DNA of 64,000 bases. Source: Xanthomonas euvesicatoria pv. euvesicatoria. GTDB lineage: Bacteria > Pseudomonadota > Gammaproteobacteria > Xanthomonadales > Xanthomonadaceae. A program made the position numbers and the translations under genes. The stretch spans positions 54,398 through 118,397 of the forward strand of contig NZ_JAJIUJ010000072.1 of the NCBI RefSeq assembly GCF_020880415.1, in the 5' to 3' direction. Positions within the stretch are counted from its first letter, which is position 1. Every line of letters starts with the position of its first letter. This document shows, one piece after another, positions 37,480 to 47,096 of the stretch. The notes under the pieces were generated by a model. It searched no databases. It saw only the letters and a program-made list of their open reading frames with translations, and had not been told where the DNA came from.

Positions 37480-38672
37480 GGCGCATCCTGGGTCCGGTGC
37501 TGGCTGCGCATTATCTGGCGGCATTCACGGCGTTGGGCATGCCGCTGTTTCTGCCGCAGGTGTTGGCCGAACTTGCACCATCGGCCGCGGTTGGCTGGAG
37601 CGGCGTGCTGTATGTCTTGCCCACGCTCTGCACCGCACTGACGGCAAGCAGCTGGGGGCGTTGGGCGGACCGCCATGGACGCAAACGTTCGCTGCTGCGC
37701 GCACAACTGGGCCTGGCGCTGGGCTTTGCGATTGCCGGCTTCGCGCCGTCGCTGACCTGGCTGGTGATCGGCCTGGTCGTGCAAGGCACCTGCGGCGGCT
37801 CGCTGGCGGCGGCAAATGCGTATCTGGCCAGCCAGCCGCAGGCCGGCCCGTTGGCGCGTGCATTGGACTGGACACAGTATTCGGCCCGCCTTGCCATGGT
37901 AAGCGCACCGGCACTGCTGGGCATGGCACTGGCGCTGGGTCCTGCGCAATCGCTGTATCGCGCACTGGCGTTGCTGCCATTGATAGCGTTTGCGTTGACG
38001 TGGCGACTGCCGGCCGATCGGCCTGCTGCGCGAGGACACACTGCCGGCAAGGCTGCCACGTCTTCCAGGCACGCAGCTCCATCGCCTGCATCGCCGCGCC
38101 CCCATGCCGCGCCGTTGTGGCCAGCCCTGCTGCTCGCACAGTTCTTGTTCTGCTTCGCGATGGTGGTGACATTCCCGTATTTCATTCCGTATGCGCTTGC
38201 GCGCGGCGCCGGCCACGATGCGCTTGCCGGTTTGCTCTACAGCCTGCCGCATCTGGTCTATCTGGTGGTGCTGCCCTGGTGGCGACGCGGCGATAGCGAG
38301 GCGTGGCTGGTGCCGGGCCTGGCGTTGTTTGCGGTGGCCTGCGTGTGGCAGGCGCTGTTGCACGATGCCGTCACATTGGCGGCAGCGCGGCTGTTGTTTG
38401 GCTTCGGCATGTTGTTCGGGCTGCGTGGGCTCAACCGCAGCCTGGCGCACATTGCCAGCGGGCATGGCGCCGGGCGCCTGTTCGGCCGCTTCGATGCCTG
38501 CGGCAAATGGGCCGGCGTGTTCGCCGGTGCCGCTGCCGGCGCACTGGCACAGGCGTCCGGCCCCGCCACCCCTTTCCTGGCTGCGGCGCTGGCCGCGACC
38601 GTTGCTGCGCTCACCGTTCTGGTGCGCTTTCCTTCGAGGAGAACTGCCGATGTCGCCGCACACGATGCATGA
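37476..38672 (+). CDS. xssC: MFS siderophore exporter (PvsC-like)
   Basis: A 398-residue membrane protein with twelve predicted transmembrane segments and the MFS signature WGRWADRHGRKRSLLR after helix 2. Helix 6-7 are separated by a hydrophilic loop rich in Ala, Pro and His (residues about 185-215). In vibrioferrin loci the equivalent PvsC exports the siderophore from the cytoplasm; the same role fits here. It overlaps xssB (ATGA) at the front and xssD by 23 bases at the back. Confidence 0.92.
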   Translation: MRRILGPVLAAHYLAAFTALGMPLFLPQVLAELAPSAAVGWSGVLYVLPTLCTALTASSWGRWADRHGRKRSLLRAQLGLALGFAIAGFAPSLTWLVIGLVVQGTCGGSLAAANAYLASQPQAGPLARALDWTQYSARLAMVSAPALLGMALALGPAQSLYRALALLPLIAFALTWRLPADRPAARGHTAGKAATSSRHAAPSPASPRPHAAPLWPALLLAQFLFCFAMVVTFPYFIPYALARGAGHDALAGLLYSLPHLVYLVVLPWWRRGDSEAWLVPGLALFAVACVWQALLHDAVTLAAARLLFGFGMLFGLRGLNRSLAHIASGHGAGRLFGRFDACGKWAGVFAGAAAGALAQASGPATPFLAAALAATVAALTVLVRFPSRRTADVAAHDA

Positions 38673-40419
38673 CCCCTGGTACGACAGCATGGCCGACGCG
38701 CAGGCCTGCAGCTGCTGGTTGAACTGCTATCTGCGCGAATTCGCGATTCCGCAGCGTGCGGTGCAGTTCGACTATCGCGGGCTGGATCGACCCGGCCCGC
38801 GCGTGGCCGAACAACGCTGGCTGCGCATCGATCTGGGCGAGGTCGGTACGCTGTGCGTGCGCATCGCCTTTGCCGATCGCCTGGGCCGCTGCCGGTTCGC
38901 CTCTGCGCCGTTTCTCAAGAGCGCCGGCAAGCCGTGGCATAGCCTGGATGCGCAAACGCTGGCACGCTGCCTGTTGCAGGCCCTGGGCAGCGCGCAGGAC
39001 ATCAACCCGGAGCTGCTGGCGCAAAGCGCCAATAGCGTGGCCGTCACCGCTGCGTTATTGCGCCAGGCCCAGGTCGCCGCCGCCACCGGCGAGGTAATGA
39101 TCGACGCCGAACAATCGATGCTGTGGGGGCATGCATTGCACCCGACGCCCAAGAGCCGCGAAGGCGTGGATCTGGATCAGGTGCTGGCCTGCGCACCGGA
39201 AGCGCGCGCGTCGTTCCAGCTGTTCTGGTTCCGCATCGACCCGCGCCTGCTGCGCATCCAGGGACGCGACGTGCGCGCGACATTAAAGCAGCTCAGCGGC
39301 AGCGATGATCTCTATCCCTGCCACCCCTGGGAAGCGCAGCGCCTGCTCGACGCCCCCTTGCTGCGCAGCTTGCAGGCACGCGGCCTGATTACGCCGGTCG
39401 GCCCATTAGGCGATGCACTGCGGCCCACCTCGTCGGTCCGCACGCTGTACCACCCGGAACTTGCGTATTTCCTCAAGTGCTCGGTGCATGTGCGGCTCAC
39501 CAACTGCGTGCGCAAGAACGCATGGTACGAACTGGAGAGCGCGGTTGCGCTCACCGAGCTGTTGGCACCGAGCTGGCGTGCCCTGGCCACACAGGTGCCG
39601 GGCTTCGATGTGATGCTGGAGCCGGCGGCGACTTCGCTGGACGTGGCGTCGGTCGATCCCGCATTGCATGCCGCCGACCCGTTGGCGGCGCGCACCTTGT
39701 CGGAGAGCTTCGGCATTCTGTACCGGCAAAACATTCCCGCCGCGCAACGTGCACGCTGGCAACCGCAGGTGGCTGCGGCCTTGTTCACCTGCGATGCGCA
39801 GGGCAATAGCGTGTGCGCCGCGCGCCTGCGGGCGCTCGGCAGCGCGCAGATGGACCACCGAACCGCAACGCTGCTGTGGTTCCGCACCTATGCCGGGCTG
39901 CTGCTGGACGGAGTGTGGAGCGCGCTGTTCCAGCACGGCATCGCGCTGGAGCCGCATCTGCAAAACACCGTGATCGGCTTTGCCGACGGCTGGCCGACGC
40001 GGGTGTGGGTCCGCGACCTGGAAGGCACCAAGCTGCTCGCCCATCACTGGCCGGCCGCGCGCCTGCGCGGCGTCGGCGAACGCGCACGCCAATCGCTGTA
40101 CTACACCCCAGAACAGGGCTGGAACCGGGTGGCGTATTGCGCGCTGGTCAACAATCTGGCCGAGGCGATCTTTCATCTGGGCGAAGGCGATGCCGTACTC
40201 GAAGCGCGGCTATGGCAATGCGTGGGCGAGATCGCGCTGCGCTGGCAACAACGCCATGGCGCGCAAGCGGCGCTGCAGGGTCTGGTCGACGGCGCGCCGC
40301 TGCCGGGCAAGAACAATCTGGGTACCCGTCTATGGCAGCGTGCCGACCGCCAATCCGACTACACCGCGCTGCCCAACCCCATCCCCCGCATCACGGCGCA
40401 GCGGCAGGTGGCGGCGTGA
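38650..40419 (+). CDS. xssD: NIS siderophore synthetase (IucA/IucC, PvsD-like)
   Basis: A 589-residue IucA/IucC-family synthetase. Conserved segments include LWGHALHPTPKSREG (residues about 158-172), the DDLYPCHPWE motif, the PTSSVRTLYHP stretch, and EPHLQNTVIGFADGWPTRVWVRDLEG near the C-terminus. In the vibrioferrin pathway PvsD condenses citrate with serine. The start at 38650 has AGGAGA at the right distance; an in-frame ATG five codons later is possible. The frame that runs back to 38191 lies inside xssC and was rejected. Confidence 0.93.
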   Translation: MSPHTMHDPWYDSMADAQACSCWLNCYLREFAIPQRAVQFDYRGLDRPGPRVAEQRWLRIDLGEVGTLCVRIAFADRLGRCRFASAPFLKSAGKPWHSLDAQTLARCLLQALGSAQDINPELLAQSANSVAVTAALLRQAQVAAATGEVMIDAEQSMLWGHALHPTPKSREGVDLDQVLACAPEARASFQLFWFRIDPRLLRIQGRDVRATLKQLSGSDDLYPCHPWEAQRLLDAPLLRSLQARGLITPVGPLGDALRPTSSVRTLYHPELAYFLKCSVHVRLTNCVRKNAWYELESAVALTELLAPSWRALATQVPGFDVMLEPAATSLDVASVDPALHAADPLAARTLSESFGILYRQNIPAAQRARWQPQVAAALFTCDAQGNSVCAARLRALGSAQMDHRTATLLWFRTYAGLLLDGVWSALFQHGIALEPHLQNTVIGFADGWPTRVWVRDLEGTKLLAHHWPAARLRGVGERARQSLYYTPEQGWNRVAYCALVNNLAEAIFHLGEGDAVLEARLWQCVGEIALRWQQRHGAQAALQGLVDGAPLPGKNNLGTRLWQRADRQSDYTALPNPIPRITAQRQVAA

Positions 40420-41705
40420 GTCTGCACATCGATACCATCGCACTGCTTGCGGCCTTGCCGCAGGTGCGCGACCGCTGCGAAGGCCCGATCTGCGCGTATG
40501 TCTACGATCTGGCGGCATTGGACACGCATGCGGCCTGGATGCGTGCGCAGCTGCCGGCGCAGTGCGAACTGTTCTATGCAGCCAAAGCCAATGCAGAACC
40601 GCCGATTCTGCAAACGCTGGCAGCGCACGTGGATGGCTTCGAAGCCGCATCCGGCGGCGAACTCGCCTGGCTGCATGCGCAGCAACCGCAGGCACCGTTG
40701 TTGTTCGGTGGCCCGGGCAAACTCGATACCGAGCTCGCCCAGGCAGCCGCCCTGCCCGACTGCACCGTGCATGTGGAAAGCCTGAGCGAACTCGAACGCC
40801 TGGCGGCAATTGCAGCGCACGCCGGCCGCTGCGTGCCCGTGTTCCTGCGCATGAATATCGCCGTACCCGGCGCGCAGAGCACGCGCTTGATGATGGGTGG
40901 GCAACCCTCGCCGTTCGGCCTGGATCCAAGCGATCTGGATGCAGCAGTCCGGCGAGTGCAGGCCAATCCATCGCTGCGCCTGGAAGGCTTCCATTTCCAT
41001 CTGATGTCGCATCAACGCAGCGCCGCCGCGCAGCTGCATCTGGTGGCCGCCTACCTGCACACCGTGCAGCAATGGCGACAGACCTATGCGCTTGGTCCAC
41101 TGCGGGTAAACGCCGGTGGCGGCTTCGGTGTGGACTACCTGGCACCGGATGCGTCGTTCGACTGGGCCCGCTTCTGTGCCGGGCTGCCTGCCGTGCTGCG
41201 CGAACACGGTACAGACCTGCGCTTGCGTCTGGAGCCGGGCCGTTACCTCAGCGCCAGCTGCGGTTGGTACCTGATGGAAGTGCTCGATCTCAAACGCAGC
41301 CACGGCGCCTGGTTTGCGGTTGCGCGCGGTGGTACCCATCACTTTCGTACGCCGGCCGCGCAGGCGCACGATCATCCATTCCGCGTATTGCGCGGCGAGC
41401 GTGCGCCAGTGTTGCGCGATACCCCGGTGACCCTGGTCGGCCAGTTATGCACGCCCAAGGACGTGCTGGCACGCCAGCAACCGGTGGCCGCACTCGCACC
41501 CGGCGATTGCCTGGCCTTCCCGCTGGCGGGCGCCTATGCGTGGAATATTTCGCACCAGCACTTTCTGATGCACCCGGCACCGCAGATGGTGTTCTTGCCG
41601 GCGACGCATTACCTCGGTAACGCGACCTCGCCCGACCGCTGCACGGGCAACCGAATGTCCGCACGCAACTCGGCCTCGGCGACGGTTTCCGGATCATCGA
41701 GATAG
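40416..41705 (+). CDS. xssE: PLP-dependent siderophore decarboxylase (PvsE-like)
   Basis: A PLP-dependent decarboxylase of the diaminopimelate/ornithine decarboxylase fold, 429 residues as sequenced. The PLP lysine is Lys57 in LFYAAKANAE; EPGRYL and the C-terminal GAYAW complete the fold. In the vibrioferrin scheme it decarboxylates the serine-citrate intermediate. It starts at GTG inside the xssD stop (GTGA). The last 30-40 residues after PQMVFLP do not look like the family end and run 97 bases into the 3' end of the convergent AraC gene; the functional protein probably ends near residue 395, and the usual stop has been lost. Confidence 0.88.
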   Translation: MSLHIDTIALLAALPQVRDRCEGPICAYVYDLAALDTHAAWMRAQLPAQCELFYAAKANAEPPILQTLAAHVDGFEAASGGELAWLHAQQPQAPLLFGGPGKLDTELAQAAALPDCTVHVESLSELERLAAIAAHAGRCVPVFLRMNIAVPGAQSTRLMMGGQPSPFGLDPSDLDAAVRRVQANPSLRLEGFHFHLMSHQRSAAAQLHLVAAYLHTVQQWRQTYALGPLRVNAGGGFGVDYLAPDASFDWARFCAGLPAVLREHGTDLRLRLEPGRYLSASCGWYLMEVLDLKRSHGAWFAVARGGTHHFRTPAAQAHDHPFRVLRGERAPVLRDTPVTLVGQLCTPKDVLARQQPVAALAPGDCLAFPLAGAYAWNISHQHFLMHPAPQMVFLPATHYLGNATSPDRCTGNRMSARNSASATVSGSSR

Positions 41706-42520
41706 AGGTAATGCAGCGGTGCCTCGCGCAGTGCGTAGCCGCTGTCCGGCAGCCAGCATGCGAGCACGTGGTCGAGTGCGTCTTCCAGTCCCGCGTAATT
41801 TCCCACATGACGCACGACCGCATGCAGGCCACCGCTGAGTTGGCGCAGGTGCAGGGGCGCTGACGGCGCCACGGCGGTGTCGAATGCCATCGCGCAGTCG
41901 AACAGGTGCTGCGGCGGCGGTACATCGCGGTGGTCGTTCAGCGGCAGTCCGATCAGCGCCTGCAAGTGGTCGATCACTGCGCTGCGCTCGGCCCACGCGG
42001 CGATGCGGCCGAAGCCACGGTCCAGGTCATCGAACGCGCCACGCCTGCGCAGCACCACCACTTCCAGGGGGTCGAGCACCTGCACCAGCACCTGCAATGG
42101 CGCGTCGTGCGCCTGCGCTGGCAGCGACGGGCCGGCCAGTTGCTGCAACTTCTGCGCGCGCAGCTGCGGTGCGTTACGCAGGCTTGAAGGGCTGGCCTGC
42201 AGCACCGTCCGAAACGCGCGTGCCAGCGCCTGCGGGGTGTGATAGCCGACTGCCAATGCCACCTCGGTGACCGAGCTGCCCTGCTCGCCCAGCAGATGCA
42301 GCGCATAACTCAGACGCAACCGCGCGGTGGTGGCGCCCAATGTCTCGCCCGCCAAGGCCCGGTAAACACGATGGAAATGCGGCGGCGATTGATGCGCCAG
42401 CGCGGCCAGCGTCGCCAGGTCCGGCAGCGGTTCGCCCGCGCGGATGCTGGCCTGCAAATGGGCCACGACGCGCTCGACTGCACGCTGCCGATGGAAGACG
42501 ACCGAGGTTGCTGCTGGCAT
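41609..42520 (-). CDS. AraC-family regulator with GyrI-like effector domain
   Basis: A 303-residue transcription factor. The N-terminal AraC helix-turn-helix pair (residues about 10-110) includes PDLATLAALAHQSPPHFHRVYRALAGE and the second HTH VTEVALAVGYHTPQALARAFRT. The C-terminal half (about 150-300) is a GyrI/Rob-like small-molecule-binding domain (LEVVVLRRRGAFDDL, ETVAEAELRADIRLPV). Such proteins resemble SbmC/GyrI and drug-binding regulators. The start at 42520 follows AGAGGAG. It is convergent with xssE and downstream of cobS on the same strand, separated from cobS by 232 bases; a role in either system is not shown. Confidence 0.85.
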   Translation of the reverse strand: MPAATSVVFHRQRAVERVVAHLQASIRAGEPLPDLATLAALAHQSPPHFHRVYRALAGETLGATTARLRLSYALHLLGEQGSSVTEVALAVGYHTPQALARAFRTVLQASPSSLRNAPQLRAQKLQQLAGPSLPAQAHDAPLQVLVQVLDPLEVVVLRRRGAFDDLDRGFGRIAAWAERSAVIDHLQALIGLPLNDHRDVPPPQHLFDCAMAFDTAVAPSAPLHLRQLSGGLHAVVRHVGNYAGLEDALDHVLACWLPDSGYALREAPLHYLYLDDPETVAEAELRADIRLPVQRSGEVALPR

Positions 42521-42752
42521 GGGCGACTCCTCTGGAAGGCGGTGAGCATCGCGCACAGGGGCATCCGGCGCGGTCCCGATCTTGCGCATTTGCGGCACCT
42601 GGCCGCGTTGGTCGGGTCTAGCGGCATACAGTGGTTGGCACCCGTTCGCCAGTCGTCGGGCAGCTGCGGCGTTGAAACAAAGCAGCGATCCAAACACTCC
42701 ACGCAGCGGGCCTGCTTGCCCGTTTTCAGCGCAATCGCGTCGCACCCAGCCT

Positions 42753-43487
42753 TCAGCTCGTTTGCAGCGCCAAGGCCACCAGCACCGCTGTTTCGCTGAT
42801 CTCCACCAATGCACCGCAGGTATCGCCGGTCATGCCGCCCAGGCGCTGCAGGCAGGCACGACGCCACATTACCAACACCACACTCGCCACTGCGCAGGCC
42901 AGCATGCCGCGCAAGCGCCCGACGGCGAAGGCGCAGGCCAGCCCGAGCAGCAACGACAACAGCAAGCCAGCACGCGAACTGCCAACCAGGCCACTGCCAA
43001 GCCCGCCGGCACGCACGTACGGCGTCGTCAAAAAAGCCGCTACCAGCGCCGTGCGCGCCAGCAGCGGAGCAAGCCACACCCCACCCGGCGCCGTGGGCAA
43101 CAGGGCAGCCAGCGCCGTGTATTTGAGCAGCAAGATCAGCACGATCGCAGTCACCGCCATCGGGCCGCTGGTGGGATCTTTCATGATCGCCAGGGTGCGC
43201 GTGCGATCGCCCATGCCGCCGACCCAGGCATCGGCGGTGTCTGCCAGGCCGTCGATGTGCAAGGCGCCGGTAAACCAGACCCAGCTGCTCAACAACATCG
43301 CGGCCCCGAGCAACGCCGCCGCATCCCGCAAACACCACGCCAACGCGCTCACCACTGCGCCGATCAGCAGTCCGACGGCCGGGTACCACGGCAGCGAACG
43401 CGCCTGCGCGCCGGGCCGGGCGAACACCCGGGCGGGCACCGGCATGCGGGTCAGGAACCCGAGCGCAGCAAGCAAGCCGTCGATCAT
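42753..43487 (-). CDS. cobS: adenosylcobinamide-GDP ribazoletransferase
   Basis: A 244-residue integral membrane protein with about six transmembrane helices. The catalytic stretch HIDGLADTADAWVGG (residues 77-91) is the CobS signature, and MKDPTSGPMAVTA follows. It joins adenosylcobinamide-GDP to alpha-ribazole (or its phosphate) to make cobalamin (or its phosphate). The ATG at 43487 overlaps the cobC stop by ATGA. It is the last gene of the cobalamin operon; the 232 bases after it contain no recognised gene. Confidence 0.95.
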   Translation of the reverse strand: MIDGLLAALGFLTRMPVPARVFARPGAQARSLPWYPAVGLLIGAVVSALAWCLRDAAALLGAAMLLSSWVWFTGALHIDGLADTADAWVGGMGDRTRTLAIMKDPTSGPMAVTAIVLILLLKYTALAALLPTAPGGVWLAPLLARTALVAAFLTTPYVRAGGLGSGLVGSSRAGLLLSLLLGLACAFAVGRLRGMLACAVASVVLVMWRRACLQRLGGMTGDTCGALVEISETAVLVALALQTS

Positions 43488-44074
43488 CCGGAGCTGGACG
43501 CCATGGACACGGCTATCGGCGTCGCGACGGCCGGTGGCCACGCCAGCGGATGCAGGCTGGCGTGCGGCACGGCGATGTCGGTCATGTTGCCGAAGGGGCG
43601 TGCTTCGACGATGCAGCGCAACGCGCGGATGGCGCCGCCATGGGTGACCACCAGCACGCGCTGTGCCGGATAGCGGGCGACGATGGCATCGAGCGCGGCC
43701 GACAGGCGCGCGCAGAAGTCGGTAAACGGTTCGGCCTGCGGTGGCGGATGGCGCACCGGGTCGGCCCAGAAGCGGCCGAGCGCTTGCCCTTCGTCGCGAT
43801 CGATGTTGGCCACCGGCACGCCCTGCCAGCGGCCGAAGTGATATTCGCGCAGGCGCCGGTCCAGCTGCAGCGGAATGGCACGCGCGTGGGCAAGCTCGGT
43901 GGCGAACAACGCGCAGCGCTGCAACGTGGACGCCACGACTGCGTCCCACGTGCCATCGGCAGTGGCCGCACGCAATTGCTGCCAGCCCAGTTCGGTGAGC
44001 GGGTCGTCGAGCTGGCCGCGATAGCTGCGTTGCCCGGTGTCGCCATGCCGCAACAAGGTGATTTGCGCGCTCAT
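43484..44074 (-). CDS. cobC: alpha-ribazole phosphatase (histidine phosphatase family)
   Basis: A 196-residue histidine phosphatase. LLRHGDTG at the N-terminus carries the phospho-accepting His10, EYHFGRWQG the family glutamate-containing loop, and [11 protein letters not shown] the second His. In the cobalamin pathway it removes the phosphate from alpha-ribazole phosphate. It overlaps cobT (ATGA) and cobS (ATGA), so the three are coupled. Confidence 0.93.
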   Translation of the reverse strand: MSAQITLLRHGDTGQRSYRGQLDDPLTELGWQQLRAATADGTWDAVVASTLQRCALFATELAHARAIPLQLDRRLREYHFGRWQGVPVANIDRDEGQALGRFWADPVRHPPPQAEPFTDFCARLSAALDAIVARYPAQRVLVVTHGGAIRALRCIVEARPFGNMTDIAVPHASLHPLAWPPAVATPIAVSMASSSG

Positions 44075-45117
44075 GCGTCCGACACCCCGGCTTCGGCAAA
44101 CGTCGCCATGCCGTTATGTAAGGCGCAGGCGCTGCGCAGCAGCGGAATCGCCACCGCCGCGCCGCTGGCTTCGCCCAGACGCAGGTCCAGTTGCAGCAAG
44201 GGCTCGGCATCCATTGCGCGCAGCAGCGCTGCATGCCCACGCTCCTGCGAGCGATGCCCGAACAACAACCACTCGCGCACGCCGGGATTCAGGCGAGTGG
44301 CCACCAGTGCCGCCGCCGTGGTGATGAAGCCATCCACCAGCACCGGGATGCCGGCCTGCGCGGCGGCGATGTAGGCGCCGACCAAGGCAGCGATTTCGAA
44401 TCCGCCCAGCCGGCGCAAACGCTCCAGCGGGCTCGATGCATCGGCATGCAAGGCCAGCGCACGCGTGATCACGGTGGCCTTGTGCGCAATGCCTTCGGCA
44501 TCCAGGCCGGTGCCTGCGCCGGCCATCGCCTGCGGAAACTGCGACAGCAAGGCGCAGCCCAGCGCCGCGGCGGCGGTGGTGTTGCCGATGCCCATCTCGC
44601 CGCCGACAAATAGCTGGGTATCGCAACTCTTGGCCTGCGCGATGCTGTCGGCGCCGGCGGCGAGCGCATCGCGCAATTGGGTGGCCGTCATCGCCGGCTG
44701 CTCGCAGATATTGGCGCTGCTGGGCGCAATCCAGGCACGCCGCACCCGCGGCAGGTCGCCGGGGTCGTTGACCACGCCCAGATTCACCACTTCCAGCCGC
44801 GCGCCCAACTCGCGCGCCAGTACCGCAATGGCGGCGCCACCGCGTGCGAAATTGCGCACCATCTCGCCGGTCACTGCCTGCGGAAAAGCCGAGACTCCTT
44901 CGGCCGCTACGCCATGGTCGGCGGCATACACCGCGATCCAGACCCGCTGCACTCCGGGCCGATCGGTGCGTTGCCAGGCGGCCAGCCGCACTGCCAGGTG
45001 TTCCAGCCGGCCCAATGCGCCGGGCGGCTTGGTCAGCTGTTCCTGCCGGGCAAGCGCGGCAGAGCGCATGCGCGCGTCCGGCACTGCGCAGGCACCAAAA
45101 ATCCAATCGCTACTCAC
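44071..45117 (-). CDS. cobT: nicotinate-nucleotide--dimethylbenzimidazole phosphoribosyltransferase
   Basis: A 348-residue enzyme that activates dimethylbenzimidazole to alpha-ribazole phosphate, the lower-ligand precursor. Family motifs are [10 protein letters not shown] near the N-terminus, [16 protein letters not shown]-like [18 protein letters not shown], and [16 protein letters not shown] with the catalytic Glu near residue 316. The start is GTG, which overlaps the end of cobU by 8 bases. Confidence 0.95.
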   Translation of the reverse strand: MSSDWIFGACAVPDARMRSAALARQEQLTKPPGALGRLEHLAVRLAAWQRTDRPGVQRVWIAVYAADHGVAAEGVSAFPQAVTGEMVRNFARGGAAIAVLARELGARLEVVNLGVVNDPGDLPRVRRAWIAPSSANICEQPAMTATQLRDALAAGADSIAQAKSCDTQLFVGGEMGIGNTTAAAALGCALLSQFPQAMAGAGTGLDAEGIAHKATVITRALALHADASSPLERLRRLGGFEIAALVGAYIAAAQAGIPVLVDGFITTAAALVATRLNPGVREWLLFGHRSQERGHAALLRAMDAEPLLQLDLRLGEASGAAVAIPLLRSACALHNGMATFAEAGVSDA

Positions 45118-45634
45118 ACGCGCTCTCCTTCAACACCATCGGCAATCCTGCCACCACCAACACCACACGCTCGCACTGTAGCGCCAATGCCTGATGCAGC
45201 CAGCCAGCCTCGTCCACAAACCGACGCGTGAGTTTGCCCAACGGCACGATGCCCTGCCCCACTTCGTTGCTGACCAGCAGGATCTGCCCCGGCAACTGCG
45301 GCAGCGTTGCCAGCAGCGCATCGCGCTCGCGCGCGAACATGCCTGCATCCGGGTGGCCGAGCAGATTGCTCAGCCACAGGGTCAGGCAATCCACCAGCAC
45401 GCAGCGATCCGGCGCGGCATGCGCCTGCAAGGTCGCCGCCAGCGCGATGGGCTCTTCCACGCACTGCCAATGCGCGGGGCGTTCGCTGCGGTGATGGGCA
45501 ATGCGCCGATGCATTTCGCCATCGAAGGCTTGCGCTGTGGCCAGGTAAGTCACTGCGCGCCCGGACCCTGCCGCGATGCGCTCGGCCAGCGCGCTCTTGC
45601 CCGAACGGGCGCCGCCAAGAATCAGTTGCTGCAT
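45110..45634 (-). CDS. cobU: bifunctional adenosylcobinamide kinase/guanylyltransferase
   Basis: A 174-residue P-loop enzyme that phosphorylates adenosylcobinamide and then attaches GMP. The P-loop GGARSGKS is at residues 7-14, followed by [17 protein letters not shown] and [12 protein letters not shown], the CobU signature. The start ATG at 45634 has AGGGA upstream. It would overlap an intact cobQ by 13 bases; in the sequence as given the cobQ frame has shifted and stops 26 bases before it. This enzyme is called CobP in other naming. Confidence 0.95.
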   Translation of the reverse strand: MQQLILGGARSGKSALAERIAAGSGRAVTYLATAQAFDGEMHRRIAHHRSERPAHWQCVEEPIALAATLQAHAAPDRCVLVDCLTLWLSNLLGHPDAGMFARERDALLATLPQLPGQILLVSNEVGQGIVPLGKLTRRFVDEAGWLHQALALQCERVVLVVAGLPMVLKESACE

Positions 45635-45659
45635 GCCGGTTCCCTGCTGATGAGGCGTG

Positions 45660-47096
45660 TCAGTGCCGCGGTATCCAGATGCGTGTGCACCGCATCGGCC
45701 AGACGCTCCAGGCTGGCTTCGCGCAGCGCGGCAAGATCCAGTGGCGCGGCCTGCGCCAGACCGGCCCACGCCAGCAATGCAGCCAGTGCATGGGGTGGTC
45801 GAACACCCCATGCACATAGGTGCCGAGCACCTGGCCATCGTCGGAGATGGCGCCATCGGTACGCCCATCGTCCAGCTGCAGCAATGGCCGTGCCAGCGCG
45901 GCGCCGCTGCTGAGAGCGCAGTGAATTTCATAGCCGCTGACACTGGCGTCGCCCAGCAGCAGGCGCCCGTGCACGCGATGCAGTTGCTTGTGCGGCTGCA
46001 GCGTGGTTTGCAGCGACAGCCACCCAAGACCGGGGCTGCTGCCCGCTGCCCCCTCGATGCCACGCGGGTCGTGGAGATGGGTGCCCAGCATCTGCAGTCC
46101 ACCGCAGATGCCAAGCAGTTTTCCGCCGTAGCGCAGGTGACGGGCAATGGCGGCGTCCCACCCGTGCGTACGCAGCCACTGCAGATCGTGCCGGGTGGAT
46201 TTGCTGCCCGGCAACAGGATCAGATCGCACGGCGGCGGCGTCTGCCCGGGACCGATCAAGCGCACATCCACCTGCGGATGCGCCAGCAACGCGTCGACAT
46301 CGGTGTGATTGCTGATGCGCGGCAGCACCGGCACCACCACGCGCAATTGCGACTGTGGTTCCTGCGGCGCGTTGCGTGGCACCGCATCTTCGGCATCCAG
46401 CTGCAGTCCGTGCAGATACGGCAGCACGCCGAGCACCGGCTTGCCCGTTTCGCGCTCCAGCCACGCCAGCCCGGGCTGCAGCAGCGCCAGATCCCCGCGA
46501 AACCGATTGATCACAACACCGGCAACGCGTGCGCGCTCGCTGGCCGAGAGCAACGCCAGCGTGCCGACCAGATGGGCGAACACACCGCCGCGGTCGATGT
46601 CGGCCACCAGGATCACGGCGCAGTCCACCGCTTCGGCATAGCCCATGTTGGCGATGTCGTTGTCGCGCAAATTGATCTCGGCCGGGCTGCCAGCACCTTC
46701 CACCAGCACCACATCGAAGCGCTCGACCAGGCGCGCGTGCGAGGCCAACACGGCGTTGAATGCGGTCGCCTTGTAGGCGTGATAGCCCACCGCATCCAGG
46801 GTGGCGACCGGATGCCCGTGCACGATGACCTGCGCACCGGTATCGCTGTTGGGCTTGAGCAACACCGGGTTGAAATCGGTCTGCGGCTCCAGCCCGCATG
46901 CCTGTGCCTGCAATGCCTGCGCGCGGCCGATTTCGCCACCGTCCACCGTCACTGCCGAATTCAACGCCATGTTCTGCGGCTTGAATGGCGCCACCGCAAT
47001 GCCCTGCCGATGCAGCCACCGGCACAGCGCGGCCACCAGCGTGCTCTTGCCCGCATCGGAGGTGCAGCCCTGCACCATCAGGACGCGCGCGCTCAT
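45660..47096 (-). CDS. cobQ: cobyric acid synthase, frameshifted near the C-terminus
   Basis: The glutamine-dependent amidase (CbiP/CobQ) that converts adenosylcobyrinic diamide to adenosylcobyric acid. The N-terminal P-loop [10 protein letters not shown] (residues 10-19), [13 protein letters not shown] and [16 protein letters not shown] lead into a class I glutaminase domain with the nucleophile in [10 protein letters not shown]. After GTYVHGVFD the reading frame is wrong: the last 30-odd residues ([11 protein letters not shown]...) are not family-like. One missing C in the run at 45792-45795 explains it; with five Cs the frame continues [17 protein letters not shown], ends at 45622 and overlaps cobU. 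About 60 C-terminal residues are replaced; the active-site cysteine is kept. Sequencing error or real mutation cannot be told apart. Confidence 0.9.
   Translation of the reverse strand: MSARVLMVQGCTSDAGKSTLVAALCRWLHRQGIAVAPFKPQNMALNSAVTVDGGEIGRAQALQAQACGLEPQTDFNPVLLKPNSDTGAQVIVHGHPVATLDAVGYHAYKATAFNAVLASHARLVERFDVVLVEGAGSPAEINLRDNDIANMGYAEAVDCAVILVADIDRGGVFAHLVGTLALLSASERARVAGVVINRFRGDLALLQPGLAWLERETGKPVLGVLPYLHGLQLDAEDAVPRNAPQEPQSQLRVVVPVLPRISNHTDVDALLAHPQVDVRLIGPGQTPPPCDLILLPGSKSTRHDLQWLRTHGWDAAIARHLRYGGKLLGICGGLQMLGTHLHDPRGIEGAAGSSPGLGWLSLQTTLQPHKQLHRVHGRLLLGDASVSGYEIHCALSSGAALARPLLQLDDGRTDGAISDDGQVLGTYVHGVFDHPMHWLHCWRGPVWRRPRHWILPRCAKPAWSVWPMRCTRIWIPRH

Noticed and set aside
42521..42752. 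Small gene between cobS and the AraC regulator
   Set aside because: Open frames here are extensions of the regulator gene or antisense shadows without a domain.
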